The translations under genes and the position numbers were made by a program. Source: Trichomonas vaginalis G3 (taxonomy: Eukaryota; Parabasalia; Trichomonadida; Trichomonadidae). From it: a DNA stretch of 64,000 bases. Where the stretch lies: contig NC_067204.1 in assembly GCF_026262505.1 (NCBI RefSeq), forward strand, positions 25,327,300 through 25,391,299. Reading direction: 5' to 3'. Under the pieces are notes generated by a model. That model was not told the origin of the DNA, did no database searches, and saw only the letters and a program-made list of their open reading frames with translations. Below, piece after piece: positions 31,771-42,977 of the stretch. Each line of letters begins with the position of its first letter. Position 1 is the first letter of the stretch.

Positions 31771-32094
31771 ATGGGAAAGAATAAAAAGGAGAAAAAGGAA
31801 ACACCTGCCAAAGATAAGCAATTTGAAGAATACAAAGCAGCATTCAATAGCGAAGAAGACCGTATTGGCCATTCAACAACAATGATTCTTGCTGTTTGCG
31901 TTGGTCTTTATTTTATGGCTAACATGAACAAATTTACAGCACTCTGGTATTCTCCACATAACCCAGGATGGAGAAATGCTTTCAATTTTGTTGCTTTACT
32001 ATCATCTTGCATGGCTTTTGGCTACTTTTTATCCAAGAGCATTGCCTTCGGTCTCCGCCTTTCAAAAAGGAACAGAAACAAAAAAGCCCAATAG
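31771..32094 (+). CDS. Small two-helix membrane protein
   Basis: 107 aa from ATG 31771. Lys-rich N-terminus (about residues 1-22), a first membrane segment about residues 40-56 (MILAVCVGLYFMANM), a short loop with YSPHNPGW, a second segment about 70-88, and a basic Lys/Arg C-terminus (SKRNRNKKAQ) resembling a di-lysine-like ER retention tail. This suggests a small ER or Golgi membrane subunit. I do not recognise the family. Confidence 0.75.
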   Translation: MGKNKKEKKETPAKDKQFEEYKAAFNSEEDRIGHSTTMILAVCVGLYFMANMNKFTALWYSPHNPGWRNAFNFVALLSSCMAFGYFLSKSIAFGLRLSKRNRNKKAQ

Positions 32095-34088
32095 AAATTA
32101 AGATTCAATAAAATTTTCAATGTTATTTCATAAATTCTACAAATTATATTACAAAAACAATAGACCTACCTATTCATTTCTTATCATCTCTATATGCATT
32201 ATCAAAATTTGAATTAACAAAATGCAATTTAAAATTTTAAAGAAATTTGAAAATTTTACAAAGAATATACTTGTTTCAACATATATTATATGATTAAATT
32301 ATGTCATTCCAAACGGGAACCGCGGTTGGTTACCATGGATTTCCGTCACCGGTCACATTTTAAAGATTTTTAAAGCCTTATAAAAATATGCTTTGTAAAT
32401 CATTTTTTGTAAATCGGCAAAAATTTGGTAATTTTCTTCAACTAATAAATCTGCGAATAGCATTTATAATACAAGAACAATCTTTTAAAATGCGTTTGAT
32501 TCATTTTTGTATAATTTCATATAGGCACATATATTCTTCCGGGACTTTCCGTGATTTTACCGTAAAATCATTAGTTTACACCAATTTTTCCGTATTTTGA
32601 ATAGTTTACTGCACTTTTTCCGTAAAATTGAGTTACGGGAATCCGCAAAATTTCCGGACCTCATTTTTCATAGAATATAATAATAATATTTGATAAAAAG
32701 ATATATTATTTATATTTTTGATTTTTGAATTACGGAAAAAGTGAATTGTTAACTTGATTTTTTTAAATGGTTAATTTTTCAAATGATATTATGAAGATCT
32801 AAAATATTAAAAGTAAAAAATTGAATTACGGAAAAAGTGAGGTCAAAAGCGAAATAAATTTGCAGAACAATTTTCATTGAAATAAGACATTGAGTATCAC
32901 ACTTTAGTGAATCAACATCTATAAGAATGAAGTGTTTTGAAGCTGAAATAATATTGAATAGAAATTAATTTTTTCTGAAATTTTGAATGAAATTATGGGA
33001 AATAAAAAAATTACTAAATATTGTATTCATACAAATATATTATTTTAAAGGAAAAATAGATGCTGATAGAAACGATGAAAAATTTTGAAAACTTTACAAT
33101 TAATTTATGTTCGTTAACCACAGAGCTTGCAATCCAAAGCTCACGTTAGACTACAAGAGTCATGAAGTCTCATACTAAGGGATATCCAACATATATTTTA
33201 ATAATCTAATGTTTGTGACAAATATTCAACATAAAATTAAGTTTTCGTTTCGTTACAAGGCATTCATACTTTGGAGATATCATATTTAATGTACAGAAAA
33301 GTTAATATTAAACAATACATGCTAAAGAATTAATAAATAAGATAATAAAATAAATTTATACGTAATTACTTTCATTTAATATGCTTTATGCTGTATAATA
33401 TTGATTAAGAGGCATTAAAAGGTTCCATAGTCTGCTTTTATAGGCAAGATTTTTGATAAAAATTTAAAATTTTGAAAAATGATGAGAAAAGGAAAAAAAA
33501 GGTAAATGAGAGCAAGAGGAGGGAAAAAAAAGAAAAAGAAAAGAAAGGGAAGGGAAAAATAAAAGAAAGAAGGACATATAAAAATTTAGATGCGCATTCT
33601 TAATGCCGAGGCGGCTTGCCGCCGAGGCGCGATTTTTTTAGGCCTCTACGGTAACCCGGCAATGTTTTTTTAAATCTTGTACAGCCCTAGATTAAATCGA
33701 GTATACTGAAGCTGTACGTTATAAAAATTCATATCATCAAGAATTTTAAGAGAATAAATTTTAAAAATGATTGAACTAGCCCGGTTTGATTTGAACAATG
33801 GCATATATCATAACTATTGTAAATATTATATCAATTACATATACATAAACATAAGTTACTTTCAATAAATATGAGATGAAAAGCTTCTGTTTGATCATAA
33901 AGCTAATGTTTGATGTCAAAATAGGATGTATATGAATAATAACAAGATTAAGCAATAGATTTAAAAAAATTAAATTCATATGTAAAATTCAGTGTCTTTT
34001 ATACATAATTGAAATAGAAAAGTCACTTAATATTAAACATAAATAATGTATATATCTAATTTTTATAAAAAATCTATTAAAAATTTTT
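32095..34088. other. Long AT-rich intergenic region
   Basis: 2 kb. It contains several inverted copies of ACTTTTTCCGTAA / TTACGGAAAAAGT (near 32614, 32731, 32825), an all-purine-like tract (33480-33577) and a GC-rich hairpin near 33603-33630. No gene seen. Confidence 0.5.
33480..33577. repeat. Polypurine tract
   Basis: About 98 nt that are nearly all A and G on the plus strand, with only a few pyrimidines, made of GAAAAG/GGGAAAAAA-type runs. Directly downstream is the hairpin GCCGAGGCGGC..GCCGCCGAGGC (33603 onward). Confidence 0.8.
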
Positions 34089-36260
34089 TTAGTAGATAGT
34101 TCCAGCTTCAGCATCATCATCAGAAGATTCAGAGTTATTCTCATTCTTATTGAGGTCGATCAGTGGTGAGAAGTTAGAAGGCTTGAAGTCGTTGATAGAT
34201 CCATCGACGAAAACTCTGTTTTCTTGGCAATGTTTGATATATTTGCACCAAACCTTGTTTTCTGAGAATGTATCTGCACAGCCAAGTACGATCAAACCGT
34301 ATCTTGCTCTTGTCAATGAGACACATAATCTGTGCAAGTCCTTGACGAAGCCGAGATCGTGCTGGTCGTTCGCTCTAACGTTGGAGAGAATAATGAAGTT
34401 CTTTTCTCTGCCCTGGAAAGCGTCGACAGAAGCAATTTCGATTTCATCAAAGAAAGATTTGTCCGTAATCTTTGCGCAGAGGGCTGGTAATGTCTCAATC
34501 ATGTAGATCTGCTGTCCTGCGTAAGGAGTGATGACGCCAATGTCAGATGCTTTGACACCACCGAGATACATTGCTTCAAGAAGGACAGCGACGGCGCCAA
34601 CCTCATGGCGGTTGACGTAGGAGAGGCCTGACTCGTAGAATTCCTCCTTCGAAGGGATGTTCCAGAAAATTAATGGCAATTTTGGATTTGGCCACTTCAT
34701 GAACTGGTTTGGCCATGTTCTATGTTCCGCTGTGACACCGTCCTGAAGCATTCCGCTGTAGAAAGCTTCACTTGGGAAGGCGGATAATCCAGGATGCATT
34801 CTGTACTGAGTACGAAGGACCAATGGGTGGATACCGTTGAGGATGAGGCGCTGCATGAGAGGAATATCGTATCTGGCCTTGACAGCTTGCCTTGAAACAA
34901 CGACAGGACCCAATTGTTTGTGGTCACCGACGAGAACGCATTGGCGAGTTCCGTGGACGAGTGGGATGAGGAGATCTGGGTCGAGGCATTGTCCGGACTC
35001 ATCGAAAATGACGGCTTGGAATTTAATGCGGCCTAATCTTGCACCACCGGCACTTACGCAGGTCGTACAGACAACTTCGGACTGGCGAACGACATCACTA
35101 TCCATACGGGTGATGGATTTGCGGGAAGCTTCGTCTTTGTCGTTCTCAAGTTTGGTAAATTCTTCTCCGAACATTGTACGTGCGAGATTCTTAGTTGTAT
35201 ACCTGTCAACGTCGCCTGCAACTTCTTCTCTGTTGCTCGAGAGGACACGGGCGACCTTAACGCCTGTCTGAGCGACTCTTAATGTTGCGAAATCTGTTGC
35301 AACGTTGGATTGAGCGCAGACGAGGACAGGGGAGATTCCATTCTTGACGAAACTGAGAGCAAGAGCGGCAATGGTCGTTGTCTTGCCTGTTCCTGGTGGT
35401 CCTTGTAATAATGTGAAACGATGTGAGAGAATGAACTTGATGGCGGTCTCCTGGGATGGGTTAAGCTTCTTGAAATAGGCTGGTGGGAGTTCTGGGATCA
35501 CTGGATGTGAGTCTTTGATCTTATTGCGGACTTGGAAATTATCTGGCTTTCCAAGTATGCATTCTGCAATGAAATTGTCCATCGGCTTCCTCTCTGTATC
35601 GAATGCAGCAAGGGCCGCCTTCTGGCGATCGTAAACGAGTGAATTAAAAACGTTCATAATCGTTAATGGATTTGGAGTTTCGAAGAAAGTAGATGGAATT
35701 CCGAATTTGATCTCAATTGTCATGTTCTTGTTGCGCTGGACGACTTTGGCTGTCTCAGTAACCTCATTTCCGTCTAAATTTTGAATGAGCTTGACTGTTG
35801 AGCCAAGGCTGACATTACGATAAAGTCCTGGTACGGCCTTAATGGTGCAGTGCTGATTATCTTTCCAAATTGGGTAAATACCGCCGAAACTTTGTGCATG
35901 CTCCAAAGCTTCGTTTTCTTTGTGTTCAATTTCGACGAAATCATTCATGATCCTGCAGAATTCCGATGAATCCCTATAAATAGTCTTGGCACGTGAAAGT
36001 CCATTTATTGTTTCTTCATCTTGAGGAGTTTGACCGGCAAGAGTTCGTTTAACGGACTCGCAGATCTGAATGGCCTTCACTAATGGGATTTTCGCGTACT
36101 GATCTTGAAGTGGTGGAGGAATAACATCATGAATAACGTCGCCGTTTGAAATCAAAGGCTGGAATGTAGAGTTATCAACACCACGTGAAATTAAAGATTC
36201 GTGGAATTGGCAAGGAGAACGGCAGGCGAGGAAAATTTGTTGATTTGATGAATGAATGAA
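34089..36260 (-). CDS. UPF1: UPF1-type RNA helicase, 5'-truncated
   Basis: Superfamily 1 helicase of the UPF1 group, the ATPase of nonsense-mediated decay. All core motifs are present: Walker A GPPGTGKTT, DESGQ box, GDHKQLGPVV, RTQYRMHP, VDAFQGREK and SLTRARYGL. The frame is open from a stop at 36261-36263. Residues FLACRSPCQFHESL just upstream of the helicase still match the end of the UPF1 Cys/His-rich domain, but the rest of that domain and any ATG are missing. The first in-frame ATG is at 35948. So this is a helicase without its zinc-binding regulatory domain, either a truncated duplicate or a gene using an internal start. Confidence 0.85.
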   Translation of the reverse strand, partial: FIHSSNQQIFLACRSPCQFHESLISRGVDNSTFQPLISNGDVIHDVIPPPLQDQYAKIPLVKAIQICESVKRTLAGQTPQDEETINGLSRAKTIYRDSSEFCRIMNDFVEIEHKENEALEHAQSFGGIYPIWKDNQHCTIKAVPGLYRNVSLGSTVKLIQNLDGNEVTETAKVVQRNKNMTIEIKFGIPSTFFETPNPLTIMNVFNSLVYDRQKAALAAFDTERKPMDNFIAECILGKPDNFQVRNKIKDSHPVIPELPPAYFKKLNPSQETAIKFILSHRFTLLQGPPGTGKTTTIAALALSFVKNGISPVLVCAQSNVATDFATLRVAQTGVKVARVLSSNREEVAGDVDRYTTKNLARTMFGEEFTKLENDKDEASRKSITRMDSDVVRQSEVVCTTCVSAGGARLGRIKFQAVIFDESGQCLDPDLLIPLVHGTRQCVLVGDHKQLGPVVVSRQAVKARYDIPLMQRLILNGIHPLVLRTQYRMHPGLSAFPSEAFYSGMLQDGVTAEHRTWPNQFMKWPNPKLPLIFWNIPSKEEFYESGLSYVNRHEVGAVAVLLEAMYLGGVKASDIGVITPYAGQQIYMIETLPALCAKITDKSFFDEIEIASVDAFQGREKNFIILSNVRANDQHDLGFVKDLHRLCVSLTRARYGLIVLGCADTFSENKVWCKYIKHCQENRVFVDGSINDFKPSNFSPLIDLNKNENNSESSDDDAEAGTIY

Positions 36261-36263
36261 TTA

Positions 36264-37683
36264 TTATGACGACCATATGTTAGAAAGTATAAATGATAAT
36301 TTAGATAAAAAGACAATAAGTTTTTGCATTGTTAGATAAAATTATAAAATAAATTGAATGTATAAAATTAAGATATCATTCAAATAATTGTGAAGTTAGG
36401 TTTATTGTTTTGAAATGATAAAGATAATAAAATTATTCATATATAAAAACTGTGCATTGGTAAGTCTTTCTTTACCTTTTAGAAATTGAATGTAAAATTC
36501 ACATTCATGATATATTTTTATAATTATAGGAATTGTCTTTTTACAATACTTATTAATAAAAATTGCGTTATTAAAGTATTTTTGAAATCATTCAAATTTG
36601 TGTGTAAACTTTTGACCTTAGATGAAACAATTTAATTCATATATAGTATTAAATATAAGAAAAAAAATGAAATTTATAAACGACAAACTGTTGCTATCAA
36701 AAATTTATGTAATTTACAAAATTTTATGTAAATAAATATTGCGCAATTTAGATTGATTACTTTTATGATAGAAATGAATAATAGCTTTTTCTCTTTGAAT
36801 TTTCCAATAAATTATTTTTGCCTGACAATACAAGCTTTGAGAATGGAAAAACTATTCATACATAAAGCAATCAATAAGAAATCACGCTTTACAAATTCTT
36901 ATTCGACTTAGAAAAAAAAGTATCTTTTAATTATCGTTTCTACTTGAAATCTACAGTTAATATTGAATTGTCTTATATTGATCTTTTCTATTTGCTATAT
37001 TTTGCACAAAATTAACAACAAAATTAAATCAAACATCTTGAATATCAAGCTTTATAGTATAAATCAGCATAATAAATTATTTTGGTGATAATTATTAGCA
37101 AATACCTCGCGTTTAGTCCTTAAAATTAATGATTAACCTTCTGTCCATAGTAAATACATGAGTTCGAATGATGTAAACTGTTACCAATGAAAAGGCTAGA
37201 AGATCTTATTGCTGTACAACAACGTGCCAAAGAAAACGACAATAGTATTTCATACAAGATTCAATTACAGCGTTATAATTAATAAATTTTAAATGAAATG
37301 TCAAGTCACAATGCATGTTTAGTCATGTGAATGTTGAACACATCTAATTCTATGTCTGCACCTATCAATTGTGACAAGCAGTCCAGCTTTTCGATGTGAT
37401 TTATGAGATTATTATATATATTGCTAATAAGGAATAAAGTTAACTGCTTAAAATCGAATTTTGAGCATGATTTATTTTTGAAATTATTTGATCATTGAAT
37501 TTTCGGCGATTTAAATGGATCAATCCGCAATATAATATAACTCAAATTGATAAATGCTATTAGTTTAAAAACGATTAAAAATTGCAACCGAAAATGGTCA
37601 AAAGTAAGTCACGAAAATATGAAATTTAGATAATTTGATTTAATTAAAGACGACGAAAAAAAATATTTTTAGTCTTATATATA
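36264..37683. other. AT-rich intergenic region
   Basis: No Cys/His-rich coding remnant is visible, so the missing UPF1 5' end is not here. A 31-codon frame (37187-37282, +, begins MKRLEDLIAVQQRAKEN) looks coding-like but isolated. Confidence 0.45.
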
Positions 37684-40129
37684 CAGTATGGGGGTTTTTA
37701 ACGTGGAAAAAAGTTTTAGCGTGGAAAAAGCTTTTTCAGCTGCTCCTAAGATTCTATGCAGAAAAAGCAAGTTCACACATAATCCTATAGTATCAGTCAT
37801 TATAACCAATCAAGATCGAAGGTTAAAACTTATGTTATAAATATGAATATTTTTAAAATTTGGCAGTTCTGAGACAATTCTGAGGGTAAAACGCATTAAA
37901 ATAAATGTTCTACCATAATCCCAGTATCATCTCTTCAAAATCGAAGCTAGAAAAATTATTTATCCAAATACTTGCATTCTATTACAAATTGATTTTATTA
38001 TATCTATGTTATACATAAACATATTTTAAGCAATTACTTTGTTCTAACACAATAATTTTTAGATAATTCTTAAGAATTAGACTTATACTTATAATTTATT
38101 GAGATATTTCTATGGCACATCAATCAAGATATAGATGACGATATTAAATGCATGGTTGCTATTAAAGATTACACTTGATTTATTTGAAATTAATTTTTTG
38201 ATTATTATGTTTTTGTATTTTAATAAAAGGATTAACAAGAACTATATTATTTGAATCTATTTTCATCTAAAACATCAGAATTTTGAAAGAATAAATTTTT
38301 ACCATACTTCAATAAGCATTGTAAGATCTATCATATCAAACCTGTATATATATGCATGTACATAATATTATATCTGCTGTGATCTAGTTCCTAGATGCAT
38401 ATATATTTTTTTACTAAGACCCAAAACTTAAAAAAACACAAAAAAATTAACTTTACTCTTTTGAGATCCTTATCAGATGTGCAACAATTTGATGCAGTAT
38501 CGCAATTCGAATCCGATTTTTTAATGTAGATGTACTCTAACATTCTTGAAAAAATGCAAAATGATATTAATCAAGCTTTTCATTTCTGTATCATACACGA
38601 AACAAAATCATTCATTATACTAAAATTTATCAAAGTTTGAATAATGAAAAAAATAATATCTAAATTTTTACATTGAGTCGGATATTGATATGGTCAATAT
38701 TAAATCGTTTAAAAATGGGCATTGGCCAGAATAATACCCACTAAAATACACTTTTTTTTAAAATGTTATCAATTTGTTATGGTATATCTTTATGATAATG
38801 AATAAAATGCTTAGCTTTCATAAGTAAATACATAATTTATGCTGAAACACAAAAAATAACACGAAAATGTTTTGCCAACATTTCAAAACTAAGGATAATG
38901 TTTTGAATATATAAACAATAATACTTTGTCTGGAGAATTAAATTTGTGCTATCCAATTGTCAATTCTTTGAATTTTTTATAAAATGCACGATATTCCGAC
39001 ATTAGCCTCTTTAAATATAAACTACATGCATCACAATATTAGTATGTAATGGCATTAAAGCGAATTTCCTAATTTCTTCTCAATTTAATTCCTAGAAAAA
39101 CTTAGGAATTAATGATTGGAAATAGGTCAAAAAATTCCTAATATAAAATTCATACTTATAATAAAATCAAAATTCGAAAATATCTATTTTTCAAAACACG
39201 CATCCAGAAGCAAAAAAAATAGGAAAAAATCATGTTCTTATAAAACTCGTTGATTTTGCAATTTTTATGTGATTTGAAGTGATAGAATATATTATCATCT
39301 TATTAAAACATATACTTCATTGTTACATTCACAAAATATTAATCAGAACACTAGGAAAAGTGTATTTTCGAAAAAAGACGATAACGATTATTTGCAAATC
39401 GCCTCTCAATTTTGAGAGATTTCCTTAACTTTTGAGATATTGTGAGGAAATATTTATATATTTCAATCATAATTAGGTATGACATGATATTTGTCATATA
39501 AACATCTATTAAAATTTACTTTAATATGTTTCTAGATGCATCTCAATGAAAATCCACGCTAAAACAGTCTAGCGCTATCTGTAGGTCCTACGAACAGGAT
39601 CTCGACGGATATAATATCACATGTATATGTGGATATATATTCAAGAAAATTTAACATAACTTACTATGTATCAATTATAAAAATATATTATCAATCATAA
39701 AAATACTATATTACCTAATTTATCATATCGTTTATTAACATTGACATTGCATATCAATATTTTGATATAATATCATTTTAATCAAAAAAATAAATTTAAA
39801 TACATTGTCAGCTAAGACTTTTGAATAAAGAAATAATAAATACATTATAATGTAAAAATTGATATTATAATAAAATAAAAACTTTAAAAGAAATTAATTA
39901 CATCATTTTTATTAGTATTTCATATATATGCATCCCCACATGTATTTGATATTATATCCGTCGAGATCCTGTTCGTAGGACCTACAGATAGCGCTAGACT
40001 GTTTTAGCGTGGATTTTCATTGAGATGCAACTTGGAAAAAATTGAAAATCTGGATTTGAACCTTCAACCTCTACGGTCAAAAAACGTTTCCACGCTAAAA
40101 CAAAATCCACGTTAAAACCCCCCATAGTG
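37684..40129. mobile_element. Tc1/mariner-like element, non-coding
   Basis: Inverted ends of about 43 bp begin CAGTATGGGGG (left) and CACTATGGGGGG (right, read inward), continue through TTTTAACGTGG and TTTTAGCGTGG, and are about 90% alike. They are flanked by TA on both sides (37682-37683, 40130-40131). TA duplication and CA(G/C)T ends fit the Tc1/mariner superfamily. The 2.4-kb interior is very AT-rich with no frame above 60 codons, so the transposase is lost or it is a non-autonomous filler element. It carries a nested foldback element at its right end. Confidence 0.72.
39537..40029. mobile_element. 493-bp foldback element nested in the Tc1/mariner-like element
   Basis: Perfect or near-perfect inverted arms of about 83 bp (39537-39619 and 39947-40029) that begin TGCATCTCAATGAAAATCC and include TAGCGCTA and TAGGTCCTACGAACAGGATC. 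The arms contain CCACGCTAAAAC, which also occurs in the outer element's terminal repeat, so the two may be related. The interior is AT-rich and non-coding. Confidence 0.7.
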
Positions 40130-40135
40130 TATATA

Positions 40136-40181
40136 TATAGCGCATCTATCGGCGCGCGGCGAAGCCGCGCGCCGATATAAG
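40136..40181. repeat. Dispersed GC-rich hairpin, copy 2
   Basis: TATAGCGCATC, stem ATCGGCGCGCGGC..GCCGCGCGCCGAT, ATAAG. Near-copy of 17500-17546. Confidence 0.7.
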
Positions 40182-40213
40182 CTGAAAAAAACAATCTGCA
40201 TATCAAATGTTTG

Positions 40214-40218
<5 letters not shown>

Positions 40219-40245
<27 letters not shown>
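40219..40245. repeat. Poly-A run of 27
   Basis: Uninterrupted A tract followed by a GC-rich hairpin (GGGGCT..AGCCCC, 40252-40285). It could mark a retro-inserted 3' end, but no target duplication or recognisable source sequence was seen. Confidence 0.8.
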
Positions 40246-40249
<4 letters not shown>

Positions 40250-40534
40250 GTGGGGCTTCCAGGCACTTCGTGCCCTCTAGCCCCGAAGATGTTTAGTATA
40301 AATGAAGTTCTTATATACGGGTCTTCCAGGAGCTTTTCACAAATTATATATGTTTTCATGTTTTGTCAAGACTTCTTCGTAAAATCAGACAAAAATAATG
40401 TTTAGGTAGAAGGTTAGATATAACCTCTTTTCTAACCTCTTTTCTACCCTCTTGAATTTGTCAAGATTTCTTCGTAAATGTTTTGTCACTTTCTGTCACT
40501 TTTCAGGGAAAAAAACATTTTTATTATATATAAA

Positions 40535-41346
40535 ATGAATTTTACAAAACCACCGTTACCCTTCTTTGGAAATAAGAGTGATGTAAAGATATTCTATTGA
40601 GAGAACTTAAGAAACTACCGAATGGTCTAACATTTGTAGACTTGTTCGGTGGAAGTTTCTATATATCTCATTTGTGCCATACAATATTCCTGACTCAAAG
40701 ATTATATGCAATGACTTCGACAACTATATGAACCGTCTCAAACATATACAGACACAAACAAATATTGAAAGAGTTAAAAGAAAAGATACCTATAGGTAAG
40801 ATGGAACGTATACCATTAGATAAGAAAAATACTGTCAGAGAGGTTTTGAAAAAGGCAGAGTATATTGACTGGGATAGTATATCTGCTAGACTATTATATA
40901 GTGGTGCTATAAGAGTTCATGACATTGAAACACTTATGTCAAAAGTTTTATATCTTAACTATACAAATGTTTTCAAAGAGAACATAGAAAATATATTGAG
41001 GGTATAGAGTTTGTGAGATGTTATTGGACAGAGTTGTATGAAAAATATAAAGACAAGGAAAATGTTTTCTTTATAGTGGACCCGCCGTTCTATAACACAT
41101 GGGATTTTCAATACCAAGTAGACTGGACTTTGAGAGACTCTTTAGAAACTTTAGACGTTTTACATAACCATCCATGCTTTCTTTACATCCGATAAAAGTG
41201 GTTTGGAAACCGTTATGAGATGGTTAGAGGACATACATGACTATGAGTTTAGATATGACAAGATAGAATATGAGAGAGGTCCTATAAACTGGAGAAAGTG
41301 TCATAACAAAGAAATTTTACTAGTAAGTAAATGTGGTTTGAAATAG
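40535..41346 (+). pseudogene. Polinton part: Dam-type N6-adenine DNA methyltransferase
   Basis: Class alpha (D12) N6-adenine methylase remnant. An N-terminal PFFGNKS motif and FVDLFGGSF form the AdoMet-binding part, and the catalytic tetrapeptide DPPF lies in FFIVDPPFYNTWDF. Polinton-encoded methylases are thought to mark element DNA. Broken. Confidence 0.8.
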
Positions 41347-41462
41347 GACTACTTGTTTTAGGTTTTTCCATTGTGTCATTTATTTATTTGACGTGGCAGA
41401 AAGATATTAGAAATATGAAGATGAAACCAATGCCTGCAAATGTTCAGTATATGTACTCGTAA
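41331..41462 (+). CDS. Polinton part: 43-aa membrane peptide
   Basis: Short whole frame overlapping the end of the methylase. One membrane helix (residues about 3-22, FEIGLLVLGFSIVSFIYLTW) followed by a basic tail. A small virion membrane protein is possible; function unknown. Confidence 0.45.
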   Translation: MWFEIGLLVLGFSIVSFIYLTWQKDIRNMKMKPMPANVQYMYS

Positions 41463-41485
41463 GAGATATTTTTATCTAATATTAA

Positions 41486-41847
41486 ATGGACGCACAGAAC
41501 TTAGCGAATGCACAGCAACCTGGACAACCAAACCCAGAGAATATTCCAAATGAAGTTAGAATACAAACTGCAATGGCAAACTATGGTCAAGTGCCAACAG
41601 ATGTACAAATGCAAACTGCCATGTCAAATGACGCTGCGTTAGGTTTGCCACCATGGTATGCAAATATGAGATGGAAAGAGTTTATACAAACCCTGAAGTG
41701 GGATATAAACAACTTTATGCAGATGACGCGAACACAGGAGTTGACCCAGAATATGTTTTCTACCAGAGGAGAAACAGAATGTATGAGCTCCAGTTAAAGA
41801 ATGCTATGGAACTCAACAGGAAACGTAAGAGACTAGGCGGACATTAG
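41486..41847 (+). pseudogene. Polinton part: small unknown protein
   Basis: Gln/Asn/Pro-rich start (MDAQNLANAQQPGQPNPEN), repeated '(V/I)QMQTAM' phrases, and a basic C-terminus ending NRKRKRLGGH. No family recognised. It follows the leader motif ATTTTTATCT a few bases before the start. Broken. Confidence 0.5.
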
Positions 41848-41865
41848 ATTTTTACATATAGTAAA

Positions 41866-42106
41866 ATGGTTTTCTTCAGTAGTATTGGAAACTTCTTTCG
41901 AAATGTTGGAAGAGGTATATGGAATGGAATAAAAACCGTAGGAAGAGGAATTTGGAACGGAGTCAAATAATTGGTAAAAGAGTAGGTCAGTTCGTTGGTA
42001 TTATACCTAAAGACCCTGAACCAGAAGAACAAGCTCCTGTTATACAAAGCCTGAACCTGCACCACAGTCTAGTTGGCAACCAAATCCAACACCTCAACCG
42101 TATTAA
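41866..42106 (+). pseudogene. Polinton part: amphipathic pVI-like peptide
   Basis: Begins MVFFSSIGNFFRNVGRGIWN and repeats the amphipathic unit (V)GRGIWNG(I/V)K, then a Pro/Gln-rich tail. Short basic amphipathic helices at the N-terminus resemble membrane-disrupting minor capsid proteins (adenovirus pVI-like) that Polintons are proposed to encode. Broken. Confidence 0.5.
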
Positions 42107-42110
42107 AAAA

Positions 42111-42959
42111 TTATATTTTTATCGTTCGATAGTAGTTGTATATGAAACTAAGTTCTAAGTAAAACGCATGGTATAATGGAATTATTCTTTTTCTTCCATC
42201 TGTAGTAAACCATACTTGAAAGTCTGAAATACTTCCACTTGGTGGTTCGTATAACTTTGTAGGTTTTTCGTAAAAGTCATTTGCCAAGCATAAAAAAGAG
42301 TTTTGCGCACCAGAAAATGAAGCATGAACTATAATAGCATCTGAGTCGAAAACATCTTTAAATAAATATGGTTCATCTCTTGCATATCGACTGTAAATAT
42401 TTGCTAAAGGAAGTTTGACTTTCTGATTTAACATTCTTTGCAAATAATACCATGACATTGCAGTGAATTCTGTATATATTTGTTCGTCTTTCTTTGGATT
42501 GTCTTCGTAGATTTGAAATGACACTTGTGAATTTTGTTTGTCATATACAATTCTCACATAAAGTGTGCTCTCGGTATTTGCATATTCATCAGCATATTTT
42601 GCATAACATGAATTTATTTTATCTTCTATATTTTTTAACGCAGTCTGTAGAGAAGATGAAAGGTCAACTTGTATTAGCTCAATTTCTTCCCACATTTTTC
42701 GTTTCCCTTCAGATATATAATCTATATGAAACCTTACAATAAATGGAAAACTTTTATCTTCTACAGACACAAACTTCATTCTACGAAAGCCAATAGCTTT
42801 TGTGACAGATGGGTCTCTTAGCCATCTTAATGGGTAGTCAAAACGATAGCCTTCATGCTTTACGGTCTCTGTCTCAAACTTTTGACCGACATTAGTAAAA
42901 AGTTCATCTAATGGTTTAGTTGTAGCAACTCTTGAATTTTCTTTTTCTATTGGAAGCAT
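42111..42959 (-). CDS. Polinton part: 282-aa unknown protein
   Basis: Whole frame of 282 aa from ATG 42959. Mixed alpha/beta composition with aromatic-rich strands in the second half (YSRYARDEPYLF, FYEKPTKLYEPP). No catalytic motif. Convergent with the small-peptide gene upstream. It could be a structural protein; not recognised. Confidence 0.65.
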   Translation of the reverse strand: MLPIEKENSRVATTKPLDELFTNVGQKFETETVKHEGYRFDYPLRWLRDPSVTKAIGFRRMKFVSVEDKSFPFIVRFHIDYISEGKRKMWEEIELIQVDLSSSLQTALKNIEDKINSCYAKYADEYANTESTLYVRIVYDKQNSQVSFQIYEDNPKKDEQIYTEFTAMSWYYLQRMLNQKVKLPLANIYSRYARDEPYLFKDVFDSDAIIVHASFSGAQNSFLCLANDFYEKPTKLYEPPSGSISDFQVWFTTDGRKRIIPLYHAFYLELSFIYNYYRTIKI

Positions 42960-42977
42960 ATTTTATCTAGAATAAAA

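Noticed and set aside
33120-33200. Possible tRNA
   Set aside because: No box B GGTTCGA and no cloverleaf pairing.
40219-40245. Retroposed mRNA signalled by the A27 run
   Set aside because: No source gene sequence before the A run and no target duplication found.
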